Shown here one piece after another: positions 22,964 to 32,032 of a DNA stretch of 64,000 nucleotides. Numbering within the stretch: the first letter of the stretch is position 1; each line of letters begins with the position of its first letter. The stretch comes from Enterobacter asburiae. GTDB lineage: Bacteria; Pseudomonadota; Gammaproteobacteria; Enterobacterales; Enterobacteriaceae. The notes under the pieces are model-generated. The model was not told the DNA's origin. It searched no databases and was given only the letters and a program-made list of their open reading frames with translations. The stretch is from assembly GCF_024599655.1 (NCBI RefSeq), contig NZ_CP102247.1, forward strand, positions 2,914,001 through 2,978,000. The letters run 5' to 3'. A program made the position numbers and the translations under genes.

Positions 22964-25342
22964 TTACTTATTCAGTTCCGCCAGGCTCAGCCAGGTTTGC
23001 ACCACGGTATCCGGGTTCAGGGACAGGCTATCAATCCCCTCTTCCATCAGCCATGCGGCAAAGTCTTCATGGTCGGATGGACCCTGACCACAAATCCCGA
23101 CGTATTTACCCTGCTTCTTCGCCGCGCGGATGGACATGGAGAGCAGCGCTTTCACCGCCTCGTTGCGCTCGTCGAACAGTTCGGAAACCACGCCGGAGTC
23201 GCGGTCCAGACCCAGCGTCAGCTGCGTCATGTCGTTCGAGCCGATTGAGAAGCCGTCGAAGTGCTCGAGGAACTGCTCGGCCAGCAGGGCGTTGGACGGA
23301 ATTTCACACATCATGATGATCTTCAGCCCGTTCTCGCCGCGCTTCAGACCCTGACGCGCAAGCTCGTCCACCACGGCTTTCGCCTGATCCACGGTACGTA
23401 CGAACGGGATCATGATTTCAACGTTGGTCAGCCCCATCTCGTTGCGCACGCGTTTCACCGCCTCACACTCCAGCGCGAAGCAGTCGCGGAAGCTGTCGGA
23501 CACGTAGCGTCCGGCCCCGCGGAAGCCCAGCATCGGGTTCTCTTCTTCCGGCTCGTAGCGCTCGCCGCCGACCAGGTTGGCGTATTCGTTAGACTTAAAG
23601 TCAGACAGACGCACGATCACGCGTTTCGGATAGAAGGCGGCGCCCAGCGTCGCGATCCCTTCGGTCAGACGGCCGACGTAGAACTCTTTCGGTGAGTCGT
23701 AGCCTTTCATCATCTCGCGGATTTCGTTCTGCAGCTTCGGATCCTGATCGTCAAACTCCAGCAGCGCACGCGGGTGAACGCCGATCATACGGTTGATGAT
23801 AAATTCCAGACGCGCCAGGCCAACGCCTTCGTTCGGCAGGCAGGCGAAGTCAAACGCGCGGTCCGGGTTGCCGACGTTCATCATGATCTTCAGCGGCAGG
23901 TCCGGCATGGTATCTACGCTGGAGCTCTTCACGCTGAAGTCGAGGATTTCAGCGTAGACGTAGCCGGTATCACCTTCGGCACAGGAGACGGTCACGTTCT
24001 GCCCGTCCTTCATGCGCTCGGTGGCGTCACCGCAGCCGACAACCGCAGGAATACCCAGCTCGCGGGCAATGATCGCCGCGTGACAGGTTCGACCGCCGCG
24101 GTTGGTGACGATAGCCGCCGCTTTCTTCATGATCGGTTCCCAGTCCGGGTCGGTCATGTCGGTCACCAGCACGTCGCCTGGCTCAATGCGGTTCATCTCG
24201 CTAATGTCGTGGATCACTTTGACCGGACCGGCACCGATACGGTGACCGATGGCACGGCCTTCCGCCACGATTTTGCCCTGCGCGTGCAGCGTATAACGCT
24301 CCATCACCTGACCGCGAGAGCGGACGGTTTCCGGACGCGCCTGCACGATAAACAGCTTGCCGGTGTTACCGTCTTTCGCCCATTCGATGTCCATCGGACG
24401 GCCGTAGTGTTTTTCAATCTGCACCGCCTGCTTCGCCAGTTCCTGCACTTCGGCGTCGGTCAGGGAGAAGCGGTCGCGCTGCTCCTGCGGTACATCTTCA
24501 ATTTTAACCTGCTTGCCATGCTCCTGGGTTGGGGCATAGATCATGCGGATTTTTTTCGAGCCCATGGTGCGGCGCACCACCGACGGACGGCCAGCGGCCA
24601 GCGTAGGCTTGTGGACGTAGAATTCGTCAGGGTTTACCGCGCCCTGCACCACCATCTCACCCAGACCCCACGCGGAGGTGATAAACACCACCTGGTCAAA
24701 GCCGGATTCGGTATCAATGGAGAACATCACGCCGGATGAGCCTACGTCCGAGCGCACCATGCGCTGCACGCCAGCGGAGAGCGCGACGCCGCGATGGTCG
24801 TAACCCTGGTGTACGCGATAGGAGATGGCGCGATCGTTGAACAGGGAAGCAAACACGTGCTTCACCGCCACCAGCACCGCATCGTAACCCTGGACGTTGA
24901 GGAAGGTTTCCTGCTGCCCGGCAAACGAGGCGTCCGGCATATCTTCTGCGGTTGCAGAGGAACGCACGGCAAAGGAGGCCTGCGCATCGTCAGCAGAGAG
25001 CTGGTTGTACGCGTCGTGAATGGCTTTTTCCAGTTCCTGCTGGAAAGGTGTGTCGATGATCCACTGGCGGATCTGCGCCCCGGCTTTGGCAAGCTCGGTA
25101 ACGTCATCAATATCCGTTTTATCCAGCAGGTCGTAAATGCGCTGGTTAACACCGCTCTGGTCTAAAAACAGGTTAAAGGCATCGGCGGTGGTGGCAAACC
25201 CGTTCGGTACGGAAACACCCATACCCGACAGATTTGTAATCATTTCACCCAGGGAGGCATTTTTGCCCCCAACTCTGTCTACATCATTCATGCCGAGTTG
25301 GTTATACCAAAGCACCAGCGGTGACGAGCCATTGTTGGACAT
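22964..25342 (-). CDS. ppsA: Phosphoenolpyruvate synthase
   Basis: A 792-aa protein, nearly identical to E. coli PpsA. It converts pyruvate and ATP to PEP, AMP and phosphate during gluconeogenesis. The ATP-grasp domain is N-terminal. The swivelling phosphohistidine domain contains GGRTCHAAIIARELGIPAVVG near residue 420, and the TIM-barrel PEP domain is C-terminal (GSNDMTQLTLGLDRDSG). The ATG at 25342 gives the standard start MSNNGSSPLVLW. It is divergent from its regulator ppsR, with a Cra-like site between them. Confidence 0.97.
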   Translation of the reverse strand: MSNNGSSPLVLWYNQLGMNDVDRVGGKNASLGEMITNLSGMGVSVPNGFATTADAFNLFLDQSGVNQRIYDLLDKTDIDDVTELAKAGAQIRQWIIDTPFQQELEKAIHDAYNQLSADDAQASFAVRSSATAEDMPDASFAGQQETFLNVQGYDAVLVAVKHVFASLFNDRAISYRVHQGYDHRGVALSAGVQRMVRSDVGSSGVMFSIDTESGFDQVVFITSAWGLGEMVVQGAVNPDEFYVHKPTLAAGRPSVVRRTMGSKKIRMIYAPTQEHGKQVKIEDVPQEQRDRFSLTDAEVQELAKQAVQIEKHYGRPMDIEWAKDGNTGKLFIVQARPETVRSRGQVMERYTLHAQGKIVAEGRAIGHRIGAGPVKVIHDISEMNRIEPGDVLVTDMTDPDWEPIMKKAAAIVTNRGGRTCHAAIIARELGIPAVVGCGDATERMKDGQNVTVSCAEGDTGYVYAEILDFSVKSSSVDTMPDLPLKIMMNVGNPDRAFDFACLPNEGVGLARLEFIINRMIGVHPRALLEFDDQDPKLQNEIREMMKGYDSPKEFYVGRLTEGIATLGAAFYPKRVIVRLSDFKSNEYANLVGGERYEPEEENPMLGFRGAGRYVSDSFRDCFALECEAVKRVRNEMGLTNVEIMIPFVRTVDQAKAVVDELARQGLKRGENGLKIIMMCEIPSNALLAEQFLEHFDGFSIGSNDMTQLTLGLDRDSGVVSELFDERNEAVKALLSMSIRAAKKQGKYVGICGQGPSDHEDFAAWLMEEGIDSLSLNPDTVVQTWLSLAELNK

Positions 25343-25677
25343 CGAAACAATCCTTTTGTGATATTTGATCGGAGTAAGTAACACCTGACTACGTATTTAT
25401 ACTGGCATATTTATTTCCGCTAAAAAAACGGTGAATCGTGTAAGCAATTTAAATTTTCAACTTTTCGGATACTTTCCCATCAACGATTAACCCGATGATT
25501 CCTCTATATTCAGCCAGAAACCCCAAAAATAAAGTCGCTATTTGAAAAATGAAATCCGCTTTTCAGGAAAATCAAAAACACCGTTTCATTTATAATTAAG
25601 ACAAGTTCTTTGCTGTCTAATTTACTTTTTTAATTTATGCTTTCAGACAATTAGGTCTGATATTCAGGGTGAGTAAA
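25343..25677. other. Divergent ppsA/ppsR control region
   Basis: 335 bp, AT-rich, without a gene. It contains a Cra-like site (25430-25443) and promoter-like AT stretches on both strands. Nothing else is recognised. Confidence 0.6.
25430..25443 (+). promoter_or_regulatory. Probable Cra (FruR) site upstream of ppsA
   Basis: GGTGAATCGTGTAA agrees with the Cra consensus RSTGAAWCSNTHHW at 13 of 14 positions. It lies about 90 bp upstream of the ppsA start. Cra is a known activator of E. coli ppsA. Confidence 0.65.
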
Positions 25678-26511
25678 ATGGATAGTGCTGTCGATCGCCA
25701 CGTTTTTTATATTTCTGATGGTACGGCGATCACCGCCGAGGTGCTGGGCCACGCGGTGATGTCGCAGTTTCCCGTTTCGATTAACAGCATCACGCTGCCG
25801 TTTGTCGAAAACGAAAGCCGCGCCAAAGCGGTGAAGGACCAGATTGACGCCATCTACCAGCAGACCGGCGTCCGCCCGCTGGTGTTCTACTCTATCGTTA
25901 TCCCCGAGATTCGCGCCATCATTCTGCAAAGTGAAGGCTTCTGCCAGGATATCGTGCAGGCGCTGGTGGCTCCGCTCCAGAGCGAGTTGAAGCTCGACCC
26001 GACCCCTATCGCCCACCGTACCCACGGGCTTAATCCCGGTAACCTGATTAAGTACGACGCGCGTATCGCCGCCATTGACTACACCCTTGCCCACGACGAC
26101 GGTATCTCCCTGCGTAATCTCGACCAGGCGCAGGTGATCCTGCTTGGCGTGTCGCGCTGCGGAAAAACGCCCACCAGTCTCTATCTGGCAATGCAGTTTG
26201 GCATTCGCGCCGCAAACTACCCGTTTATCGCTGATGACATGGATAACCTGGTCCTGCCCGCCGCCCTTAAGCCGCTGCAGCACAAGCTGTTCGGCCTGAC
26301 GATCAACCCGGAACGCCTCGCAGCCATCCGCGAAGAGCGACGCGAGAACAGCCGCTACGCCTCCATGCGCCAGTGCCGAATGGAGGTTTCCGAAGTGGAA
26401 GCGCTGTACCGCAAAAACCAGATCCCGTGGCTGAACAGCACCAACTATTCGGTCGAAGAAATTGCCACCAAAATTCTCGACATCATGGGACTTAACCGCC
26501 GCATGTACTAA
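25678..26511 (+). CDS. ppsR: PEP synthase regulatory protein (bifunctional kinase/phosphorylase)
   Basis: A 277-aa protein matching E. coli PpsR (YdiA), of the DUF299 family. It inactivates PEP synthase by ADP-dependent threonine phosphorylation and reactivates it by phosphate-dependent dephosphorylation. The P-loop GVSRCGKTPTS is near residue 155. I chose the ATG at 25678 (MDSAVDRHVFYISDG). The stop codon overlaps the TrpR operator of aroH. Confidence 0.95.
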   Translation: MDSAVDRHVFYISDGTAITAEVLGHAVMSQFPVSINSITLPFVENESRAKAVKDQIDAIYQQTGVRPLVFYSIVIPEIRAIILQSEGFCQDIVQALVAPLQSELKLDPTPIAHRTHGLNPGNLIKYDARIAAIDYTLAHDDGISLRNLDQAQVILLGVSRCGKTPTSLYLAMQFGIRAANYPFIADDMDNLVLPAALKPLQHKLFGLTINPERLAAIREERRENSRYASMRQCRMEVSEVEALYRKNQIPWLNSTNYSVEEIATKILDIMGLNRRMY

Positions 26512-26522
26512 TATGCTAGTAC
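26505..26522. promoter_or_regulatory. TrpR operator of aroH
   Basis: GTACTAATATGCTAGTAC closely matches the TrpR consensus palindrome GTACTAGTTAACTAGTAC. It overlaps the ppsR stop and lies upstream of aroH, the tryptophan-sensitive DAHP synthase known to be TrpR-regulated in E. coli. Confidence 0.82.
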
Positions 26523-26663
26523 ATTAACTCAGATTCAGGTATCATCATCTGCAACCACGGGGCGGTGTCGCCCCGAACTTGAAATCAGCAGGGATTGGTT
26601 TAAGGTGATGCCCATCACTTCCCGGTAGTCTGCCGATGAAGCAAAAATTTTCTGAGACATTCC

Positions 26664-27710
26664 ATGAATAAAACCGATGAACTCCGCACTGCGCGCATTG
26701 ACAGCCTGGTGACGCCGGCTGAACTGGCACAGCGGCACCCTGTTTCCGCCGCCGTCGCGGAACACGTGACGGCTTCCCGCCGCCGCATTGAAAAAATCCT
26801 GAATGGTGAAGACAAACGTCTTCTGGTGGTGATTGGGCCTTGCTCCATCCACGATCTGGATGCCGCGATGGATTATGCAAAACGGCTTCAGGGACTGCGG
26901 GATAAGTACCAGCATCGCCTTGAGATCGTGATGCGTACCTACTTTGAAAAACCGCGGACCGTGGTGGGCTGGAAGGGACTGATTTCCGACCCTGACCTCA
27001 ACGGCAGCTATCGTGTGAACCACGGTATCGAGCTGGCGCGGAAGCTGCTTTTACAGGTCAACGAGCTGGGCGTGCCGACGGCGACCGAGTTTCTCGATAT
27101 GGTGACCGGGCAGTTTATCGCCGACCTGATAAGCTGGGGCGCGATTGGCGCGCGCACTACTGAAAGCCAGATCCACCGTGAGATGGCCTCCGCCCTCTCC
27201 TGTCCGGTCGGCTTTAAAAACGGGACCGATGGCAACACCCGTATCGCGGTGGATGCCATCCGCGCTGCCCGTGCCAGCCACATGTTCCTGTCGCCGGACA
27301 AGAGCGGTCACATGACCATCTACCAGACCAGCGGTAACCCTTACGGCCATATCATTATGCGCGGCGGGAAGAAACCCAATTACCATGCAGAAGATATTGC
27401 AGCGGCCTGTGAAACGCTGGCCGAGTTCGACCTGCCGGAACATCTGGTGGTGGACTTCAGCCACGGCAACTGCCAGAAGCAGCATCGCCGCCAGCTGGAC
27501 GTCTGCGATGAGATCTGCCAGCAGATCCGCAGCGGTTCCACCGCCGTGGCAGGGATTATGGCCGAGAGCTTCATCAAGGAAGGCACGCAGAAAATCGTTG
27601 CCGGACAGCAGATGGTTTACGGCCAGTCGATCACCGACCCGTGCCTGAGCTGGGAAGACAGCGAACTGCTGCTGGAGAAGCTGGCTTCAGCCGTGGACAC
27701 GCGCTTTTAA
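26664..27710 (+). CDS. aroH: 3-deoxy-7-phosphoheptulonate synthase, Trp-sensitive
   Basis: A 348-aa class I DAHP synthase. It condenses PEP with erythrose-4-phosphate at the entry to the shikimate pathway. Conserved motifs include GPCSIHD, KPRTVVGWKGLISDPDLNGS, GARTTESQIHREMAS, and DFSHGNCQKQHRRQ near the C-terminus. Close identity to E. coli AroH and the same neighbours identify the Trp-feedback isozyme. A TrpR operator lies upstream, and the leader has a GGGGCG/CGCCCC hairpin (26559-26574). Confidence 0.96.
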   Translation: MNKTDELRTARIDSLVTPAELAQRHPVSAAVAEHVTASRRRIEKILNGEDKRLLVVIGPCSIHDLDAAMDYAKRLQGLRDKYQHRLEIVMRTYFEKPRTVVGWKGLISDPDLNGSYRVNHGIELARKLLLQVNELGVPTATEFLDMVTGQFIADLISWGAIGARTTESQIHREMASALSCPVGFKNGTDGNTRIAVDAIRAARASHMFLSPDKSGHMTIYQTSGNPYGHIIMRGGKKPNYHAEDIAAACETLAEFDLPEHLVVDFSHGNCQKQHRRQLDVCDEICQQIRSGSTAVAGIMAESFIKEGTQKIVAGQQMVYGQSITDPCLSWEDSELLLEKLASAVDTRF

Positions 27711-27715
27711 AATCC

Positions 27716-27746
27716 TGCCGGGTGGCGCTGCGCTTACCCGGCCTAC
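27716..27746. repeat. REP after aroH
   Basis: TGCCGGGTGGCGCTGCGCTTACCCGGCCTAC, written here only as a REP-type palindrome; its first twelve bases TGCCGGGTGGCG equal those at 5471. Confidence 0.85.
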
Positions 27747-27761
27747 GGTACGTGCCCTTCT

Positions 27762-27782
27762 CCCTCTCCCTGTGGGAGAGGG
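27762..27782. repeat. Interspersed hairpin repeat (CCCTCTCCC/GGGAGAGGG)
   Basis: A 9-bp perfect stem with a 3-nt loop, flanked by GCATCAGACCGC. An inverted relative with the same stem and flank stands after katE (62731-62750). This is probably a genus-level intergenic repeat family that can act as a terminator. Confidence 0.65.
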
Positions 27783-27863
27783 CATCAGACCGCACTTCAC
27801 CCCCAAATTTGATCCCCTCACCCTTTTTTCACAAAAACGCTTGCCGTGAATTTGCAGTTTATT

Positions 27864-27882
27864 GATAATGATTATCATTGTT
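27864..27882. promoter_or_regulatory. Fur box upstream of hemP
   Basis: GATAATGATTATCATTGTT matches the 19-bp Fur consensus GATAATGATAATCATTATC at most positions. It lies 26 bp before the hemP start, so heme uptake should be repressed by iron. Confidence 0.87.
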
Positions 27883-27907
27883 ACATTGATTGCTATTTAT
27901 AAACATT

Positions 27908-28090
27908 ATGTCACGTACGGATAACAGTGCGGCAACGCCAGCAAAAAAACACACAGCGCCAGCCCCCGCCGAGCGTCGGATTGACAGCAAAACCCTCCTC
28001 GGCGATGAGGGACGGGTCATTATCGAGCATGACGGCCAGCGCTATCTTCTGCGCCAGACCCATGCCGGAAAACTGATCCTCACAAAATAA
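27908..28090 (+). CDS. hemP: HemP, small hemin uptake protein
   Basis: A 60-aa protein of the HemP/YdiE family, with the conserved core LLGDEGRVIIEHDGQRYLLRQT and ending GKLILTK. It heads the heme operon directly after the Fur box. The E. coli homologue, ydiE, is alone at this place. A TTG six codons upstream is possible; I prefer the ATG at 27908. The role is not fully known; in other bacteria HemP helps expression of the heme receptor. Confidence 0.88.
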   Translation: MSRTDNSAATPAKKHTAPAPAERRIDSKTLLGDEGRVIIEHDGQRYLLRQTHAGKLILTK

Positions 28091-28167
28091 ACAACACCTA
28101 AAAATACGCCAGCCACCCAGGTGATACCCAGGCAGCCAGCGCTTTTCACTTCTTATGGAGAGTTGCT

Positions 28168-30150
28168 ATGCCACACCTGCCTTCCGCATCTTTACGTCCG
28201 TCACTTCTGGCGCTGGCGATTGCCAGTACACTGCCGGGCGTCGCGTTCGCCGCCACAGACGACATTACCGTCACCGCCACGGGCAACGCCCGCAGCGCCT
28301 TTGAAGCGCCCATGATGGTAAGCGTGATTGACGCCAGCGCGCCGGAGAAACAGACCGCCAGCTCGGCGGCCGACCTGCTGCGTAACGTCCCCGGTCTGAT
28401 GCTGGACGGCACCGGGCGCACCAACGGGCAGGACGTAAACCTGCGCGGCTATGACCGTCGCGGCGTGCTGGTGCTGGTTGACGGCGTGCGCCAGGGAACC
28501 GATACCGGCCATCTGAACAGCACCTTCCTCGACCCTGCGCTAATCAAACGTATCGAAGTGGTCCGCGGCCCGTCGGCCCTGCTGTACGGAAGCGGCGCAC
28601 TGGGCGGCGTGATCTCCTATGACACCGCCGATGCCAACGATCTGCTCGAACCGGGTAAAAACAGCGGCTACCGCGTGTTTGGAACGGGCGCGACGGGCGA
28701 TCATAGCCTCGGGATGGGGGCCAGCGCCTACGGCCGCACCGATACGCTGGACGGTCTGGTCTCATGGTCCAGCCGGGATCGCGGTGATATCCGCCAGAGC
28801 GACGGTGCAACCGCGCCTAACGACGAATCCATCAACAACATGCTGGCGAAAGGCAGCTGGAAACTCGACCCGGCCCAGACCCTGAGCGGCTCCCTGCGCT
28901 ACTACAACAACGCCGCTCAGGAGCCGAAAAACCCGCAAACCACCGGGGCGGACAGCAGTAACCCGATGACCGACCGCTCCACCATCCAGCGCGATGCGCA
29001 GGTTGGCTACCGCATTGCACCGGAAGGATACGACTGGCTGGACGCCGACGCGAAGATCTACTGGTCCGAAGCGCGCATTAATGCCCAGAACGTCGACGGT
29101 AGCGGTGAGTTTCGCAAGCAGACCACCAAAGGCGGCAAGGTGGAAAACCGCACCCGCCTGTTCAGCGACACCTTTGCAGCACACCTTCTGACCTACGGCG
29201 GGGAGTACTATCGTCAGGAGCAGCATCCGGGCGGGACAACCACCGGCTTCCCGGACGCGAAAATCGACTTCAGCTCCGGCTGGCTGCAGGATGAGATTAC
29301 CCTGCGCGATCTGCCTGTTACCCTGCTGGGCGGCACGCGCTATGACAACTACCGCGGCAGCAGCGACGGCTACAACGATGTGGATGCCGACAAGTGGTCA
29401 TCCCGCGCCGGGTTAACCGTCAGTCCAACCGACTGGCTGATGCTGTTTGGCTCTTACGCGCAGGCCTTCCGCGCGCCGACCATGGGCGAAATGTATAACG
29501 ACGCCAAACACTTCTCCATTGGCCGCTTTTATACCAACTACTGGGTGCCAAACCCGAACCTGCGCCCGGAAACCAACGAAACGCAGGAGTTTGGTTTTGG
29601 CCTGCGCTTTGACGATCTGATGCTTGCCAACGATGCGCTGGAGTTTAAAGCCAGCTATTTCGATACCAAAGCCAAAGACTATATCTCCACCACCGTCGAT
29701 TTTGCCGCCGCGACCACCATGTCGTACAACGTCCCGAACGCCAAAATCTGGGGTTGGGACATGATGGCAAAATACTCGGCCGACCTCTTCAGCCTCGACC
29801 TGGCCTATAACCGCACGCGCGGGAAAGACACCGATACGGGCGAGTATATCTCCAGCATTAACCCGGATACCGTCACCAGCAAGCTGGATCTCCCGGTGGC
29901 GCAAAGCGGGTTCTCCGTCGGCTGGATCGGTACTTTTGTCGATCGCTCAACGCATATCAGCAGCAGCTACAGCAAGCAGCCGGGCTATGCGGTCAACGAT
30001 TTCTACGTGAGCTACAAAGGCCAGGAACGGCTCAAAGGCGTGACCACCACGCTGGTGCTGGGCAACGCCTTTGACAAAGCCTACTGGTCACCTCAGGGCA
30101 TTCCGCAGGACGGTCGTAACGGCAAGATTTTCGTAAGCTATCAGTGGTAA
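28168..30150 (+). CDS. hemR: TonB-dependent heme receptor
   Basis: A 660-aa outer membrane receptor. The signal peptide ends at VAFA near residue 28, and the TonB box is DDITVTA. The plug has LLRNVPGLMLDG and RGPSALLYGSGALGGVI, and a 22-strand barrel ends in a C-terminal aromatic (VSYQW). The heme-receptor boxes FRAPTMGEMY and NPNLRPETN flank a conserved His in AKHF. TATGGAGAGTTGCT provides the ribosome site. It passes heme to the HemTUV importer encoded downstream. Confidence 0.93.
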   Translation: MPHLPSASLRPSLLALAIASTLPGVAFAATDDITVTATGNARSAFEAPMMVSVIDASAPEKQTASSAADLLRNVPGLMLDGTGRTNGQDVNLRGYDRRGVLVLVDGVRQGTDTGHLNSTFLDPALIKRIEVVRGPSALLYGSGALGGVISYDTADANDLLEPGKNSGYRVFGTGATGDHSLGMGASAYGRTDTLDGLVSWSSRDRGDIRQSDGATAPNDESINNMLAKGSWKLDPAQTLSGSLRYYNNAAQEPKNPQTTGADSSNPMTDRSTIQRDAQVGYRIAPEGYDWLDADAKIYWSEARINAQNVDGSGEFRKQTTKGGKVENRTRLFSDTFAAHLLTYGGEYYRQEQHPGGTTTGFPDAKIDFSSGWLQDEITLRDLPVTLLGGTRYDNYRGSSDGYNDVDADKWSSRAGLTVSPTDWLMLFGSYAQAFRAPTMGEMYNDAKHFSIGRFYTNYWVPNPNLRPETNETQEFGFGLRFDDLMLANDALEFKASYFDTKAKDYISTTVDFAAATTMSYNVPNAKIWGWDMMAKYSADLFSLDLAYNRTRGKDTDTGEYISSINPDTVTSKLDLPVAQSGFSVGWIGTFVDRSTHISSSYSKQPGYAVNDFYVSYKGQERLKGVTTTLVLGNAFDKAYWSPQGIPQDGRNGKIFVSYQW

Positions 30151-30185
30151 TTCCCTTCGGGGCAACTATTCAGAAGGAAGAGACA

Positions 30186-31214
30186 ATGAATCACTACACG
30201 CGCTGGCTTGAGCTAAAAGAAGCCAATCCGGGTAAATACGCGCGCGACGTCGCAGGGTTAATGAACATCAGCGAAGCGGAGCTGACCTTTGCCCGCGTGG
30301 GTCACGACGCCTGGCGACTGCGCGGTGAAATCCGCGAGATCCTGGGCTCGCTGGAGGCAGTGGGCGAAACCAAATGTATCTGCCGCAACGAATACGCCGT
30401 TCACGAACAGGTGGGGAACTTCACCAACCAGCACCTGAACGGCCACGCCGGGCTGGTGCTGAACCCGCGCGCGCTGGATCTGCGCCTGTTCCTCAACCAG
30501 TGGGCGAGCGCGTTTCACATCAGCGAAACCACCGCCCGCGGCGAGCGGCAGAGCATTCAGTTCTTCGACCACCAGGGCGATGCCCTGCTGAAGGTCTACG
30601 CCACGGATAACACCGACGTTTCCGCCTGGGGCGACGTGCTGACCCGCTTTATCTTTGCCGACAACCCGCCGCTGGCGTTGAGGATGGCCGATGCCCCGGC
30701 TCACGCTGAAAACGCGGATGCCGCGCTGGTGGATAAAGAGTGGCGCGCCATGACCGACGTTCATCAGTTCTTCAGCCTGCTCAAGCGCCATAACCTCAGC
30801 CGCCAGCAGGCGTTTCGCCTGGTGGGTGACGATCTGGCCTGCCGGGTAGAAAACACCGCGCTGGCGCAGCTGCTGGAAACGGCGCGTCAGGACGGTAACG
30901 AAATCATGGTCTTCGTGGGTAACCGCGGCTGCGTGCAGATCTTCACCGGCGCGGTGGAAAAGCTGGTGCCGATGAAAGGCTGGCTGAACGTCTTTAACCC
31001 AACCTTTACCCTGCATCTGCTTGAAGGATCCATTGCAGAAACCTGGGTCACGCGCAAGCCGACGGCTGACGGGCATGTCACCAGCCTGGAGCTGTTTGCC
31101 GCCGACGGGACGCAAATCGCCCAGCTGTACGGTCAGCGTACGGAAGGCGAACCGGAGCAGAGCCAGTGGCGCAGCCAGATTGACGCCTTAACGGCGAAAG
31201 GGCTGGCCGCATGA
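30186..31214 (+). CDS. hemS: HemS, cytosolic heme-binding/degrading factor
   Basis: A 342-aa protein of the HemS/ChuS/HmuS family, built of two similar halves (residues about 20-165 and 200-340). It receives heme in the cytosol and supports its breakdown or safe storage. I chose the ATG at 30186 after GAAGGAAGAGACA. Its stop overlaps the hemT start by 4 bp (31211-31214). Identification is firm from family features and operon context. Confidence 0.92.
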   Translation: MNHYTRWLELKEANPGKYARDVAGLMNISEAELTFARVGHDAWRLRGEIREILGSLEAVGETKCICRNEYAVHEQVGNFTNQHLNGHAGLVLNPRALDLRLFLNQWASAFHISETTARGERQSIQFFDHQGDALLKVYATDNTDVSAWGDVLTRFIFADNPPLALRMADAPAHAENADAALVDKEWRAMTDVHQFFSLLKRHNLSRQQAFRLVGDDLACRVENTALAQLLETARQDGNEIMVFVGNRGCVQIFTGAVEKLVPMKGWLNVFNPTFTLHLLEGSIAETWVTRKPTADGHVTSLELFAADGTQIAQLYGQRTEGEPEQSQWRSQIDALTAKGLAA

Positions 31215-32032
31215 AACGGTGGCTTGCCCTGCTCAGCGCCCTGCCCCTGCTGGCGTCTGCTGCGCCGCAGGAGAAAATCGTTACCCTCGGCGGCGACGTC
31301 ACCGAGATTGTCTACGCCCTCGGCGCGGCCTCCTCGCTGGTGGCGCGCGACAGCACCAGCCAGTGGCCGCAGGCGGCGAACGACCTGCCTGACGTGGGCT
31401 ATCTGCGCCAGCTCAATGCGGAAGGGATCTTATCCATGCGCCCCACGCTGGTGCTGGCCAGCGCTCAGGCGCAGCCGTCCCTGGCGCTAAAGCAGGTTGA
31501 GCAAAGCCACGTCAGGGTGATCGCTGTTCCTGCCGGTAACGACCTGAGCGTCATTGACGAAAAGGTGCGGATCGTCGCTGAAGCGACGCACCGCGAGGTC
31601 GAGGGGGAGGTCCTGCGCAAGACGCTGCGCCAGGCGCTGTCGGCGCTTCCCGACTCACCGCTCAATAAGCGGGTGCTGTTTATTCTCAACCACGGCGGGA
31701 TGACCGCGATGGCCGCCGGGCAACAGACCGGCGCAGATGCTGCCATTCGTGCGGCGGGGCTGCAGAACGCGATGCAGGGGTTCACCCGCTATCAGCCGCT
31801 GTCTCAGGAAGGCACGATCGCCAGCCGACCCGATCTGGTGGTGATTTCTCAGGACGGTCTCAGCGCCCTGGGCGGTGAAGCGAATCTGTGGACGCTGCCC
31901 GGCCTGGCGCAAACCCCGGCGGGACGGAATAAGCAGCTGCTGGCGATTGACGATATGGCGCTGCTGGGCTTCAGCGTGCGAACGCCGGAAGCCATCCAGC
32001 AGCTGCGTGCCAAAGCGGAACAGCTGCCCTGA
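31211..32032 (+). CDS. hemT: Periplasmic heme-binding protein of the ABC importer
   Basis: A 273-aa protein with a cleavable signal peptide (MKRWLALLSALPLLASA) and the cluster A-3 / TroA-like fold typical of heme carriers (KIVTLGGDVTEIVYALGA at the start of the mature part). It shuttles heme from HemR to HemUV. It starts within the hemS stop and shares one base with hemU (TGATG at 32030-32034), so these genes are tightly coupled. Confidence 0.92.
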   Translation: MKRWLALLSALPLLASAAPQEKIVTLGGDVTEIVYALGAASSLVARDSTSQWPQAANDLPDVGYLRQLNAEGILSMRPTLVLASAQAQPSLALKQVEQSHVRVIAVPAGNDLSVIDEKVRIVAEATHREVEGEVLRKTLRQALSALPDSPLNKRVLFILNHGGMTAMAAGQQTGADAAIRAAGLQNAMQGFTRYQPLSQEGTIASRPDLVVISQDGLSALGGEANLWTLPGLAQTPAGRNKQLLAIDDMALLGFSVRTPEAIQQLRAKAEQLP